Assembly (NCBI GenBank): GCA_963702075.1
Contig: OY969703.1
Coordinates: forward strand, 2,542,001-2,606,000
Length of the DNA: 64,000 nt
Reading direction: 5' to 3'
Source of the DNA: VAYN01 sp963702075
GTDB taxonomy: Bacteria; Actinomycetota; Thermoleophilia; Solirubrobacterales; 70-9
Under the pieces are notes generated by a model that was given only the letters and a program-made list of their open reading frames with translations, was not told where the DNA came from and searched no databases. Made by a program: the position numbers and the translations under genes. Positions within the stretch are counted from its first letter, which is position 1, and every line of letters begins with the position of its first letter. This document shows positions 32,285 through 40,735 of the stretch, in pieces.

Positions 32285-32740
32285 TCAGAGGATCCGAGGG
32301 CAGGTTTTCAAGCCGTAAGCCTTTGCTTCGCGCTCGAACTGAGGGACGCTTGACTGGAGCGCCTTTTTAGGTTCTTCTTCCATCATCTGGCTCGCGTGAG
32401 ACAGCGTGCTGACCATGTGGGCTACTTCGGCTCGATCCTTTTCGGGGGCCATAAGGGTTTCCAGTTGTTCCGCCTGGCCCTTCAGCGCTGGCGCGATTAC
32501 TTCACGAAAACCGTCTTCAAGCTTGCTTTCAGCTTCAGCGGGGCCGCCGGGTAATTCCTTCCTCCAGGCATCGGCCGCGGCTTCCCGCTCCTGGGTTGCC
32601 TTCGTACAGATCGCGTCGGCTTGCTTGATGAACTGTGCCTTGGTGAGAGGCGCCGACGTTGCTTCGTCTCCCGAGCTTCCGCAGCCAGCTGCCATGCAAA
32701 CCGCTGCTACCACTCCTATAACCATGATCAGCCTGTACAT
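32285..32740 (-). CDS. Small predicted lipoprotein
   Basis: A 151-aa protein beginning MYRLIMVIGVVAAVCMAAGC: a signal peptide with a lipobox (MAAGC, lipidated Cys about residue 20) followed by a Ser/Gly-rich linker (GSSGDEATS). The remainder is a mostly helical, charged domain (TKAQFIKQADAICTKATQEREAAAD..., LEDGFREVIAPALKGQ) with two Cys that could pair. It resembles short lipoproteins common in Solirubrobacterales. Start ATG 32740. No partner is evident; it stands alone upstream of copy B. Confidence 0.8.
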   Translation of the reverse strand: MYRLIMVIGVVAAVCMAAGCGSSGDEATSAPLTKAQFIKQADAICTKATQEREAAADAWRKELPGGPAEAESKLEDGFREVIAPALKGQAEQLETLMAPEKDRAEVAHMVSTLSHASQMMEEEPKKALQSSVPQFEREAKAYGLKTCPRIL

Positions 32741-32855
32741 CGTGCTTCGTCTCCTCCCGCTTTGTTTGATCCTGAAACGGGATGAACGTACTGATCAGAC
32801 GAGAATGTTCAAAGCAAAACTAAGGCGGCGCGCGCGGGAAGCTGGCGAAGTGGGG

Positions 32856-33362
32856 TTAGACGTGCGCGGCGGTCAGAGCGGCTGAGATCTGCTTTGCCCA
32901 GTCGCGGATCTCGGCCCAGTCGCGGCGGTCGCGGAACTCGCGTGGGATCCCCTCGACCATCGCCCTCTCCATGAAGCCGTGCGGCTCCGCCGGCAGGCAG
33001 CCGCCGAAGACGACGTGCTCCCTGCCGCCCAGCTCCTCGACCTTGTCGGTGATCTCCGGCGGCTCGGTCCACTCGGGGTTGTCCTTGGAGGGGTCGCCTA
33101 CGGGGCCGGAGCTGAAGACCCAGAGCGGCAGTTGCCGCAGGCCCTTGCGGTGCTTCTTGAGGAAGTGGCGGGCGTCGCCGCGCCAGCGCTTCATGTAGAC
33201 GGCGCTCCCTAGGACGACTGCGTCGTAGGGGTCGAGGCTTTGGACGTCTTCGGCTCGCTCGAGGCAGACTCCCAGCCCCTCTCGCCGCAGGGTCGCGGCG
33301 ATCGTCTCGGCGATCTCCGCGGTGGAGCCGCGTTTGGAGCTGTAGGCGACGAGGATTGTCAT
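32856..33362 (-). CDS. Flavodoxin-domain protein
   Basis: A 168-aa flavodoxin-like protein. The FMN-phosphate loop YSSKRGSTAEIAE (residues about 7-19), a strand with AVVLGSAVYMKRW (second FMN contact) and a third with VFSSGPVGDP are present. It resembles menaquinone-dependent protoporphyrinogen oxidase-type (HemG) or general flavodoxins of 150-175 aa. I place the start at ATG 33362 because the conserved fold begins MTILVAYSSKRG; the longer upstream opening to 33422 is not conserved-looking. Redox carrier or quinone-linked oxidase are both possible. Confidence 0.82.
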   Translation of the reverse strand: MTILVAYSSKRGSTAEIAETIAATLRREGLGVCLERAEDVQSLDPYDAVVLGSAVYMKRWRGDARHFLKKHRKGLRQLPLWVFSSGPVGDPSKDNPEWTEPPEITDKVEELGGREHVVFGGCLPAEPHGFMERAMVEGIPREFRDRRDWAEIRDWAKQISAALTAAHV

Positions 33363-33486
33363 CGCTCCCGATTGTGCCTTACTGGACAGGGTGTCGCATC
33401 GTGCATTCGCCACAGAAGGCACGGCGGTTGTCCCGGGTGACGTGAACCGCGCTACGTTGGGGCCTCACCAACGCAAGGAGGCGCGG

Positions 33487-33921
33487 ATGCTCTCGTGGCT
33501 GGCAGGCAAGCTAATCGCCCACAACATGCGGAGGCTGAGGGAAGGCGACCCGTCGCCGACCGTGCGTATGTATGCCGAGGACGTCCACTTCACCTTCCCC
33601 GGCGACAGCTCCTTCGCTCCCGGGGCGAGCAATAAACGCGAGCTGACGCAGTGGCTCGAGCGGTTCGTCTCGCTGGGGCTGAAGATTTACCCCGACGAAG
33701 TTGTCCTCAAGGGCTTCCCATGGCGCCAGACCGTCTGCGTGCGCGGCCACATCCACCTCGACGATCCCGAGGAGGGCCGGGTCTACGACAACCGCTATGT
33801 GATCTGGGGTCACATGGCTTGGGGCAAGATGCGCGCCTACGAGGTCTACGAGGACACGCAGCAGTCCAAGGCCCTTGACGAGTACCTGGCGCGGACCGGC
33901 AAAGAGAAGGTCGCCCGATGA
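33487..33921 (+). CDS. SnoaL-like/NTF2-fold protein
   Basis: A 144-aa NTF2-like protein. The start ATG 33487 is set by a canonical AAGGAGG at 33476-33482. Sequence features include MRRLREGDPSPTVRMYAEDVHFTFPGDSSFA and RGHIHLDDPEEGRVYDNRYVI, the curved sheet typical of SnoaL-like proteins. Its stop overlaps the start of the VOC protein (ATGA), so they form a two-gene unit. The activity is unknown. Confidence 0.75.
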   Translation: MLSWLAGKLIAHNMRRLREGDPSPTVRMYAEDVHFTFPGDSSFAPGASNKRELTQWLERFVSLGLKIYPDEVVLKGFPWRQTVCVRGHIHLDDPEEGRVYDNRYVIWGHMAWGKMRAYEVYEDTQQSKALDEYLARTGKEKVAR

Positions 33922-34334
33922 AGCAGCGCGTCAACCTGATCACGCTCGGGACCGGCGACCTCGCCCGCGCCCGCGGCTTCTACGAAGCGCTTGGCTGGAA
34001 CACCAACGCCGAGCCCGGCGACGACGTCGCCTTCTTCCAGGCCGGGGACATGGTCGTCGCGCTCTGGGACCGAGCCCGCCTGGCTGAGGACAGCTGCGTC
34101 GAGGACGGCGGCGGCTGGGGCGTCACCCTGGCGCTCAACTTCGGCTCGCCCGAGGAGGTCGACGCCGTGATCGAGGAAGCCCGCGCCGCCGGCGCGAAGA
34201 TCGGCCGCGAGCCGGCCGAGACCTTCTGGGGCGCCTACAGCGGCGTATTCGTCGACCCCGAGGGGCATCCGTGGGAGGTCGCACACAACCCGCGCTGGAC
34301 CGTCACCGAGGACGGCGGCATCCGCCTCGGCTGA
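33918..34334 (+). CDS. VOC (glyoxalase/bleomycin resistance) family protein
   Basis: A 138-aa single-domain vicinal-oxygen-chelate protein: one beta-alpha-beta-beta-beta unit beginning VNLITLGTGDLARARGFYEALGW and ending GVFVDPEGHPWEVAHNP, where the His and Glu of the last strand are typical metal ligands. It overlaps the upstream SnoaL-like gene by 4 bp. Members include glyoxalases, dioxygenases and antibiotic-binding proteins; the reaction here cannot be specified. Confidence 0.8.
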   Translation: MKQRVNLITLGTGDLARARGFYEALGWNTNAEPGDDVAFFQAGDMVVALWDRARLAEDSCVEDGGGWGVTLALNFGSPEEVDAVIEEARAAGAKIGREPAETFWGAYSGVFVDPEGHPWEVAHNPRWTVTEDGGIRLG

Positions 34335-34350
34335 GCGGGCAGCCAGTGGC

Positions 34351-34364
34351 TGACTGGCCGGTCA
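34351..34364. promoter_or_regulatory. Near-perfect palindrome before the SDR gene
   Basis: TGACTGGCCGGTCA is symmetric except for one base pair and lies 67 bp before the start of the SDR at 34432. It is a candidate operator of TetR type; no regulator gene is adjacent. Confidence 0.35.
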
Positions 34365-34431
34365 ACCAGGATCGCCGGTTCCCGGTAGCCTCCCGGCCCG
34401 ACTTTCTACGAATCGAAGGAGAGGCGGAGTA

Positions 34432-35262
34432 ATGGGACTTCTGGATGGGAAAGCCGCAATCGTCACCGGTTCGGCGCGCGGCATCGGCCGCGCCACCGCG
34501 GAGCTGTTCGTCAGCGAGGGCGCGAAGGTGCTGATCAACGACCTCGACGCCGACGTCGCCGAGCAGACGGCAGGCGAGATCGACGGCGAGACCGCGGTCT
34601 TCGCCGGCGATCTGACCAAGACCGGCGCTGCAGACGACCTGGTCAAGGCAGCGGTCGACGCCTTCGGCTCGGTCGACATCTGCGTCAACAACGCCGGCTA
34701 CACCTGGGACGGCGTCGCCCACAAGATGAGCGACGAGCAGTTCCAGGCGATGCTCGACATCCACACGATCGTCCCCTTCCGCGTCGCCCGAGCGCTCGCC
34801 CCACACTGGCGCGAGGCGGCGAAGGCCGAGCGCGGCGAAGGCAAAGAGGTCTTCCGCAAGATCGTCAACACCTCCTCGACCTCGGGGATGATGGGCAACG
34901 CCGGCCAGGTCAACTACTCGGCGGCGAAGATGGGCGTCGTCGGGCTGACGAAAACGCTGGCCAAGGAGTGGGGCCAGTTCAAGATCAACGTCAACGCGGT
35001 CGCCTTCGGCTTCGTCGAAACCCGCCTCACCGGCGCCAAAGAGGCCGGTGAAGAGATGACCGCCCCCGGCGGCGAGAAGATCGAGCTCGGGATCCCCGAG
35101 CAGATGCGGGCGATGGCCTCGGCGATCATCCCGCTCGGCCGCCCGGCGACCCCGGAGGAGGCTTCCGGCCCGGTCCTCTTCCTCTGCTCACCGCTCGCCG
35201 ACTACATGCACGGCCAGGTGCTGAACGTGACCGGCGGCATGTTCGGGGGGATGTACACCTGA
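34432..35262 (+). CDS. SDR family oxidoreductase (FabG-like)
   Basis: A 276-aa classical SDR: TGSARGIG at residues 13-20, NNAG near 88, and the active-site Tyr-Lys in NYSAAKMG. The C-terminus GQVLNVTGGMFGG and the insertion before the last helix (EEMTAPGGEKIELGIPEQMR) set it apart from short FabG enzymes and resemble hydroxyacyl-CoA dehydrogenase-type SDRs. Start ATG 34432 behind AAGGAGAGG. The next gene overlaps its TGA. An NAD(P)H-linked hydroxyacyl-CoA or keto-acyl role is likely. Confidence 0.85.
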   Translation: MGLLDGKAAIVTGSARGIGRATAELFVSEGAKVLINDLDADVAEQTAGEIDGETAVFAGDLTKTGAADDLVKAAVDAFGSVDICVNNAGYTWDGVAHKMSDEQFQAMLDIHTIVPFRVARALAPHWREAAKAERGEGKEVFRKIVNTSSTSGMMGNAGQVNYSAAKMGVVGLTKTLAKEWGQFKINVNAVAFGFVETRLTGAKEAGEEMTAPGGEKIELGIPEQMRAMASAIIPLGRPATPEEASGPVLFLCSPLADYMHGQVLNVTGGMFGGMYT

Positions 35263-35738
35263 GCGACACCGGGGCGCGGCGCCCGCCGCGCTACCTCGAC
35301 GTGGGGGATCACATCTGGCCCGCCACGCGCCGCTTCATGGGCGCCCACACGTTCCTCTACCGGAGGACGGGTGGGCGCCTCGGCCACACCCTCCCGGGCG
35401 TGCCGGGCAAGATGCTCCTGCTCGACCACGTCGGCGCCAAGAGCGGGACGAAGCGCACCTCGCCGTTGCTCTACGTGCGCGACGGCAAGGACCTGGTCGT
35501 CGTCGCCTCCAAAGGCGGCTACCCCAAGCACCCGGCCTGGTACCACAACCTGATGGCCAATCCCGACACCACCGTGCAGGTCAAGGACGAGACGCTTGCC
35601 GTCCATGCCCGGACCGCGAAGCCGGAGGAGCGCGCGCGGCTCTGGGCGCTGGCCGTCAAGGGATACCGCGGCTACGACGATTACGCCGCCCGCAGCAAGG
35701 GCCGCGAGATTCCGCTGGTCGTCCTCGAGCCGCGCTAG
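35259..35738 (+). CDS. Deazaflavin (F420)-dependent oxidoreductase, DDN family (second copy)
   Basis: A 159-aa DDN/FDOR-A protein, paralogue of that at 21462. Motifs LDHVGAKSGTKRTSPLLYV and KGGYPKHPAWYHNLMANPDTTV carry the F420-binding surface, and the ending is GREIPLVVLEPR. The sequence PPRYLDVGDHIWP looks like part of the protein, and the only codon that can start it is CTG at 35259 (overlapping the TGA of the SDR). GTG at 35301 is the alternative, 14 residues shorter. It is coupled to the SDR gene. Confidence 0.8.
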   Translation: MSDTGARRPPRYLDVGDHIWPATRRFMGAHTFLYRRTGGRLGHTLPGVPGKMLLLDHVGAKSGTKRTSPLLYVRDGKDLVVVASKGGYPKHPAWYHNLMANPDTTVQVKDETLAVHARTAKPEERARLWALAVKGYRGYDDYAARSKGREIPLVVLEPR

Positions 35739-35744
35739 CGGCGC

Positions 35745-36599
35745 CTACTTCGCGCGGCGCTCCTCGGCGACGGGGGTGCCTGCCTCGTCTGCAATCGCTT
35801 CGGGCGGCCAGGGGCCGGCCCAGTTGTCACGGGCGCCGTCGATCGTGATCGTCGTCCCGGAGTAGAAATCGCCCGCCGGCGAGGCGAGGTAGGCGACGAG
35901 CCAGGCCATCTCCTCGGGCCGGCCGGCGCGGCCGATCGGGATCGAGCGCTCGAGGTTGTCGACGACTACCTGCGGATACTTGGTCAGCAGCGTCTCGGTC
36001 GCGAACTGACCGGCGGCGAGGGCGACGGTCTTGATCCCGAACCGCGCCCACTCGACCGCCAGCGTCCGCATCATGTTCTCGACCGCGGCGCGAGCGGCCC
36101 CGGAGTGGACCATCCCCGGCATCCCGTTGTGTGGCGAGAGGGTGACGCTCAAGACCTTGCCCTCACCCTGTGGGATGAAGGCCTTGGTGGCGGCGGCGTG
36201 GGTCATCAACCAGGTGCCGAGCACGTTGAGGTCGATCACGGTCTTGAAGCCTTTGGGGCTGATCGACTCGGCCGGACTCAAGAACTGGCCGCCGGCGTTG
36301 TTGACGAGGACGTCGAGGCGGTCATGGCGCTCCAGCAGGCCGTCGAAGAAGCGCCCGACCGGCTCCTCCTCGCGGATGTCGAGCGTCTCGAACTCGAAGC
36401 TGCCGGGCAGTTCGGCCGCCAGCGCCGCCGTCTCAGCCAGCGGCTCCTGGCGCCGCCCGCAGGCGACGACGGTGGCGCCCAGGCGCGCCAGCTCCAGCGC
36501 CGTCTCCCGGCCGAGACCGCTGCCGGCGCCGGAGACCGCACACACCTGCCCCTCGAGGAGGCCGTCCCTGAAGACCCGCGAACGGTCGCATTCAGCCAT
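35745..36599 (-). CDS. SDR family protein, PECR/dienoyl-CoA-reductase-like
   Basis: A 284-aa SDR with SGAGSGLG (residues 23-30) and NNAGG near 100. The active-site segment is HSGAARA (165-171), where a classical enzyme has Tyr-x-x-x-Lys: Tyr is replaced by His165 and Lys by Ala169. The same HSGAARA sequence occurs in peroxisomal trans-2-enoyl-CoA reductase (PECR), so this is a known branch and not a broken gene. It would reduce an enoyl-CoA double bond with NADPH. Start ATG 36599. It converges with the F420 gene. Confidence 0.8.
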   Translation of the reverse strand: MAECDRSRVFRDGLLEGQVCAVSGAGSGLGRETALELARLGATVVACGRRQEPLAETAALAAELPGSFEFETLDIREEEPVGRFFDGLLERHDRLDVLVNNAGGQFLSPAESISPKGFKTVIDLNVLGTWLMTHAAATKAFIPQGEGKVLSVTLSPHNGMPGMVHSGAARAAVENMMRTLAVEWARFGIKTVALAAGQFATETLLTKYPQVVVDNLERSIPIGRAGRPEEMAWLVAYLASPAGDFYSGTTITIDGARDNWAGPWPPEAIADEAGTPVAEERRAK

Positions 36600-36647
36600 C
36601 GACGGCCAAGCCTATAGCCGCGCCGAGCCGCAAGAATCCCCTTCACG

Positions 36648-37559
36648 ATGAGCATCAGCGTCGAGCCACACCCCCTGCACGAGCCGCTTGCCGGCGGCAC
36701 CCGCGGCGCCACCGTGGCGGTCGAACCCCTGGTCGCCGGGCACGTCGAATGGTCGCGGGCGATGATGGTCAGCCCCGGCGGCGGGATGCTGACCGCGAAG
36801 CTCTTGCGCGCGCTGCTGACCAACCAGAACCCCATCGCGGTGCCGGTGCCGGCCTTCCTGATCCGACATCCGAGCGCCGGGGCGATCCTCGTCGACACCG
36901 GCCTCCACCCCTCGATCGCGACCGACCCGCGCGAGAACTTCGGCTCGCTCGCCGCCCGCTTCAGCAAGATCACCCTGGAGCCGGGCGAAGACGTCCCCTC
37001 GCAGCTGCGCGAGCGCGGGCTCGAGCCGGGCGAGATCCCGGTCGTGGTCATGACCCATCTCCACCTCGACCACACCTCGGCGATCTCCGAGTTCCCGAGC
37101 TCCACCTTCGTCGTCTCGGAGACCGAGTGGCAGGCGGCCGCCCACGGCCCGAACCCGCTGATGAACGGCTACCGCCGGGCCCACTTCGACTACGCCTTCG
37201 AGTACCGCACGGTCGACTTCGACCGCGCCAACATCTCCTCCTACGCCGGCTTCGGCCGCACCTTCGACCTCTTCGGCGACGGCTCGATCCGCCTCGCCTT
37301 CACCCCCGGCCACAGCGCCGGCCACATGTCGATCATCTGCCATCTCGCCGAGCGCGATTTCGTGATCGGCGGCGACTGCGTCTACATGCTCGCCCAGCTC
37401 GACGGCGACGAGGCCGGGCCACCGCGCCCCCAAGACGCCCATAACTACCGCCGCTCACTGCAGGAGCTGCGTCTCTTCCGCCGCCAGTTCCCCGATTCGA
37501 TCGTCACGCCCGGCCACGATCCGGACTTCTACGCCCAGATCAAGCAGCGCTACGAGTAG
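36648..37559 (+). CDS. Metallo-beta-lactamase-fold hydrolase, AHL-lactonase-like
   Basis: A 303-aa MBL-fold protein. The zinc motif HLHLDH is at residues 137-142 (H137, H139, D141, H142), and further ligands lie in FTPGHSAGH and IGGDCVYM plus the final PGHDPDF. The pattern and length resemble AiiA-type N-acyl-homoserine lactonases and other lactonases of this class. Quorum quenching is therefore possible, but many relatives hydrolyse other esters. Its last 20 bp overlap the convergent PlsC gene. Confidence 0.85.
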   Translation: MSISVEPHPLHEPLAGGTRGATVAVEPLVAGHVEWSRAMMVSPGGGMLTAKLLRALLTNQNPIAVPVPAFLIRHPSAGAILVDTGLHPSIATDPRENFGSLAARFSKITLEPGEDVPSQLRERGLEPGEIPVVVMTHLHLDHTSAISEFPSSTFVVSETEWQAAAHGPNPLMNGYRRAHFDYAFEYRTVDFDRANISSYAGFGRTFDLFGDGSIRLAFTPGHSAGHMSIICHLAERDFVIGGDCVYMLAQLDGDEAGPPRPQDAHNYRRSLQELRLFRRQFPDSIVTPGHDPDFYAQIKQRYE

Positions 37560-38247
37560 CGAGCGCGTCGTGCATCGCGCGGACGCGGCCGAAGACCTCG
37601 GTCGCGACTTCGAGCTGACGCTCGCGGCTCGGCTCGCTCTCGACCGGGAAGGTAAGCGGCTCGCCGAACTGGACCGTGACCTTGGGGAAGCGCAGGCGCT
37701 TCCAGCTGCGGACCCGCTCGGAGCCGTAGATGCAGACGGGGACGATCGGCGCCCCGGTTTCGAGCGCGATGCGGCCGATCCCGGGCTTCGGCTCCCCGAG
37801 CTCGCCCGAGCGGGAGCGGCCGCCCTCGGCGTAGACGAGCAGCATCTCCCCTTGCTCGACCAGGATCCGCGCGGTCGTGATCGCCACCTCGTCGTGGTGG
37901 CCGCGGCGGACCGGGAAGACGCCCCCGTGCTTGTAGACGTAGGTGAGGACAGGCGGACCGAAGAGCTGGGATTTGGCCATGAAGCGGATCTTCCGGCGCA
38001 GGTATAGGCCGGCGAAGAAGTGGTCCATCTGGCTGAGGTGGTTGGGGGCGAGGACCAGCGGGCCTTCCTTCGGCACGTTCTCGACCCCGATCGCCCGCAC
38101 CCGGTAGATCAAGAGCGTCGGGAGCGTGAGGACGATGCGGGCAAAGGTGTAGGTCCAGCCGACGCCCTTGCGCGCCGCCTCGTGGAACTGCGTGAAGTAC
38201 TCCGCCGGGCGCGGGTCCTTGTAGACCTGTGGCTTCATCTCGGCCAT
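37540..38247 (-). CDS. plsC: 1-acyl-sn-glycerol-3-phosphate acyltransferase
   Basis: A 235-aa LPLAT-family acyltransferase. The catalytic NHLSQMD (H-x4-D) and the substrate motif EGGRSRSG (in the place of EGTRS) are clear, as is VPVCIYG. It converts lysophosphatidate to phosphatidate at the membrane. Start ATG 38247, chosen because the conserved region begins near MAEMKPQ and the long upstream opening lies over the glycerol kinase gene. It lies 59 bp after glpK, so glycerol phosphate and phospholipid synthesis are encoded together. Confidence 0.85.
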   Translation of the reverse strand: MAEMKPQVYKDPRPAEYFTQFHEAARKGVGWTYTFARIVLTLPTLLIYRVRAIGVENVPKEGPLVLAPNHLSQMDHFFAGLYLRRKIRFMAKSQLFGPPVLTYVYKHGGVFPVRRGHHDEVAITTARILVEQGEMLLVYAEGGRSRSGELGEPKPGIGRIALETGAPIVPVCIYGSERVRSWKRLRFPKVTVQFGEPLTFPVESEPSRERQLEVATEVFGRVRAMHDALATRSAA

Positions 38248-38306
38248 ATCGGGGTGGCGGCGAGGGTGGTCGCCGTGCTTCTGCCTACCCAGGCCGATCC
38301 GGCGGG

Positions 38307-39746
38307 TTACGCCCAGTCGCGGGAGCGTTCCAGCGCCCGGCCCCAGTCCGCCAGCAACGCCGCTCGCTGCGCCTCCTCCATCCGCGGCTCGTAGCGGTCC
38401 GCCTCCCGCCACATCTGCCCCACCTGCTCCAGGGACCAGAGGCCGGTGGCGATCCCGGCCAGGTAGGCGGCGCCGAGGGCGGTCGTCTCGGCGATCTCCG
38501 GAACCGAGACCGGCGCCCCCAGCACGTCGGCCTGGAACTGCATCAGCCAACGGTTGACGGTGGCGCCGCCGTCGGCCCGCAGCAGCTCGAGCCGCTCGCC
38601 GCAGGCGGCCTCCTGCGCCCGCACCGCGTCGACGGTCTCGTAGGCGATCGCCTCCAGCGCCGCCCGCGCCAGGTGAGCGCGGGCGCTGCCGCGGGTGAGG
38701 CCGACGATCGTGCCGCGTGCATACGGATCCCAGTAGGGGGAGCCGAGGCCGGTGAGCGCGGGGACGAAGTAGACGCCGTCGTTGGAGTCGAGCGAGGCGG
38801 CGAGCGCCTCGGTCTCCCCCGCCTCCCCGATGATCCCGAGGCCGTCCCGCAACCACTGCACCGCCGCGCCGGTGACGAAGATCGCCGCCTCGAGCGCGTA
38901 GGAGACCTCCTCCCCGGTGCTGGCGGCGACGGTCGCCAGCAGTCCCTCCGGCGCCTGGGGCGGCTCGGTGCCGCTGTTGAGGAGGACGAAGCTGCCGGTG
39001 CCGTAGGTGTTCTTCGCCATCCCCGGCTGGTGGCAGGCCTGGCCGAAAAGAGCGGCCTGCTGATCTCCCGCGACCCCCGCCACCGGGACCTCGCCGCCGA
39101 ACTCGCTCGTGGTTCCGAAGACGCAGGACGAGGGCAGCGGCTCGGGCAGCCGCGCCGGGTCGACTCCGAGCAGCCCGCAGAGCTCCGTGTCCCAGGCCAA
39201 CTTGCGGATGTCGAACAGCATCGTCCGCGAGGCGTTCGTGTAGTCGGTGACGTGGCGGCCGGTCAGCTTGAACAGGAGCCAGGAGTCGATCGTCCCGAAG
39301 AGCGCCCGCTCGACCCCCTCGGCGTTGCGCAGCAGCCACTCGATCTTGGTGCCGGAGAAGTAAGGGTCGATGGTGAGACCGGTCCGCTTCCGCACCAGCG
39401 ATTCGTGCCCCGCCTGCTTCAGCTCCTCGCAGCGCGCCGCGGTGCGGCGGTCCTGCCAGACGAGCGCGCGGTGGATCGGCTCGCCCGTCTGCGGGTCCCA
39501 GGCGACGACCGTCTCCCGCTGGTTGGTGATCCCGATTGCCTCCAGCTCGGGGCCGCCGGCGTCGGCGATCGCCTCGACGGCGACCCGCCGCGTCACCTCC
39601 CAGATCTCATTCGCGTCGTGCTCGACCCACCCCGGCCGCGGGAAGAACTGCTCGAACTCGGAGTAGGCGCGACCGGCAATCGCGCCGTCCCGGTCGAAGA
39701 CGAGACAGGTGGTTCCAGTCGTCCCCTGGTCGATCGCGAGGATCAC
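38307..39746 (-). CDS. glpK: Glycerol kinase
   Basis: A 479-aa FGGY-family kinase. MILAIDQGTTGTTCLVFDRDG is the glycerol kinase N-terminus, and WLLFKLTGRHVTDYTNASRTMLFDI and GVYFVPALTGLGSPYWDPYARG are diagnostic. It phosphorylates glycerol to glycerol 3-phosphate. The length is slightly below the usual 495-505. Start ATG 39746; the gene follows the secreted protein gene by only 6 bp and precedes plsC on the same strand. Confidence 0.95.
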   Translation of the reverse strand: MILAIDQGTTGTTCLVFDRDGAIAGRAYSEFEQFFPRPGWVEHDANEIWEVTRRVAVEAIADAGGPELEAIGITNQRETVVAWDPQTGEPIHRALVWQDRRTAARCEELKQAGHESLVRKRTGLTIDPYFSGTKIEWLLRNAEGVERALFGTIDSWLLFKLTGRHVTDYTNASRTMLFDIRKLAWDTELCGLLGVDPARLPEPLPSSCVFGTTSEFGGEVPVAGVAGDQQAALFGQACHQPGMAKNTYGTGSFVLLNSGTEPPQAPEGLLATVAASTGEEVSYALEAAIFVTGAAVQWLRDGLGIIGEAGETEALAASLDSNDGVYFVPALTGLGSPYWDPYARGTIVGLTRGSARAHLARAALEAIAYETVDAVRAQEAACGERLELLRADGGATVNRWLMQFQADVLGAPVSVPEIAETTALGAAYLAGIATGLWSLEQVGQMWREADRYEPRMEEAQRAALLADWGRALERSRDWA

Positions 39747-39752
39747 GGGGCG

Positions 39753-40544
39753 CTACTTCTGGACCCTGCAGGTGCGGATCAAGGTCGAGGAAAGCTTGCG
39801 CCCGTCGGCGAAGGTCATCGAGACCTTGGAGAAGGGGAAGGTCGCGCTGGTGAACCCGGCCGGGGCTGAGCAAGCGGCGCTCAGGTAGCTGTGCTTCTGC
39901 CCCCGGTAGACGAAGGTTCGCCGCAGCTCGAGGCTGATCTTCTTCAGGTAGCCCGAGCGATTGAGGCGGGCGGGCAGGGCGGCGCTGAGGGTCGTCCCGA
40001 AGGCGCCCACGTGCGCTTGATGGATGTGGAAGACGATGATGCGGCTGTTCGGCACCGGGTCGCCGCCATAGACGTGGGCGAGAATCGCCCGCTGGCCGTC
40101 GATCACGGCATTGAAGGCGAGGACGCGCCCCTGCAAGGGGAAGCGGTCCTGTTCGGGCAACGCGAGGGCACCGAGGTAGCGGCCTTCGCCGACCAGGGCC
40201 GGCCGGCACGCTTCCAGCGCCTGCTGCGAGGTGGCCGGTTCGATCTGCGAGCGGCGGCAGGTCGGCAGGCCGCGGGTGTCGATGACGCCGCCACGGTTGA
40301 TCGCGATCGAGATGTGGCGTAGCGCCGGCGGCCGTTCGCCCGAGAGGACCCTGACCGTGCCGTCGACCCGAACCGCGATCGGCGCCCGCTCAACTCGCGG
40401 CAGCGCCGTCGGGGCGATGCCGCCGTCGAACTTGACGAAGAGGTTCCCCCGCTCGACCAGCTCGGCTCGTGCGATCGACGCGACGAGGAGGCCCGCGATC
40501 ATGAGGCTGGTGAGCACGACAACCTTCTTTCCCCTCCGCTGCAT
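39753..40544 (-). CDS. Exported hypothetical protein
   Basis: A 263-aa protein with an N-terminal signal peptide (MQRRGKKVVVLTSLMIAGLLVASIARAEL). The mature part contains two regions with Cys (TCRRSQIEPATSQQALEACRPALVGEGRYL and SYLSAACSAPAGF...IRTCRVQK) that may form disulfides. I recognise the pattern as a Solirubrobacterales exported family without assigned function. It begins the minus-strand unit with glpK and plsC but a functional link is not evident. Confidence 0.7.
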   Translation of the reverse strand: MQRRGKKVVVLTSLMIAGLLVASIARAELVERGNLFVKFDGGIAPTALPRVERAPIAVRVDGTVRVLSGERPPALRHISIAINRGGVIDTRGLPTCRRSQIEPATSQQALEACRPALVGEGRYLGALALPEQDRFPLQGRVLAFNAVIDGQRAILAHVYGGDPVPNSRIIVFHIHQAHVGAFGTTLSAALPARLNRSGYLKKISLELRRTFVYRGQKHSYLSAACSAPAGFTSATFPFSKVSMTFADGRKLSSTLIRTCRVQK

Positions 40545-40735
40545 CGAGCCAGACTAACGCCGGTCGACCTTCTCAGTGCCGAATTACCCAGACAGGCACA
40601 GTCGACCTCTTTCGTGCGCAACGAACTCAGGTGTCTTTGACCCCCCGACCGAAAGGCGTTAGACCGGTGGAGGAATCCGGGGCCCGTCCCATATACGAGG
40701 GTTTCAAGCAGGGCTCCTCAACACGAAAGGCCATT

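Noticed and set aside
38250..39339. Upstream extension of the PlsC frame
   Set aside because: It runs antiparallel in phase over glpK, which has intact motifs; the ATG at 38247 fits the family.
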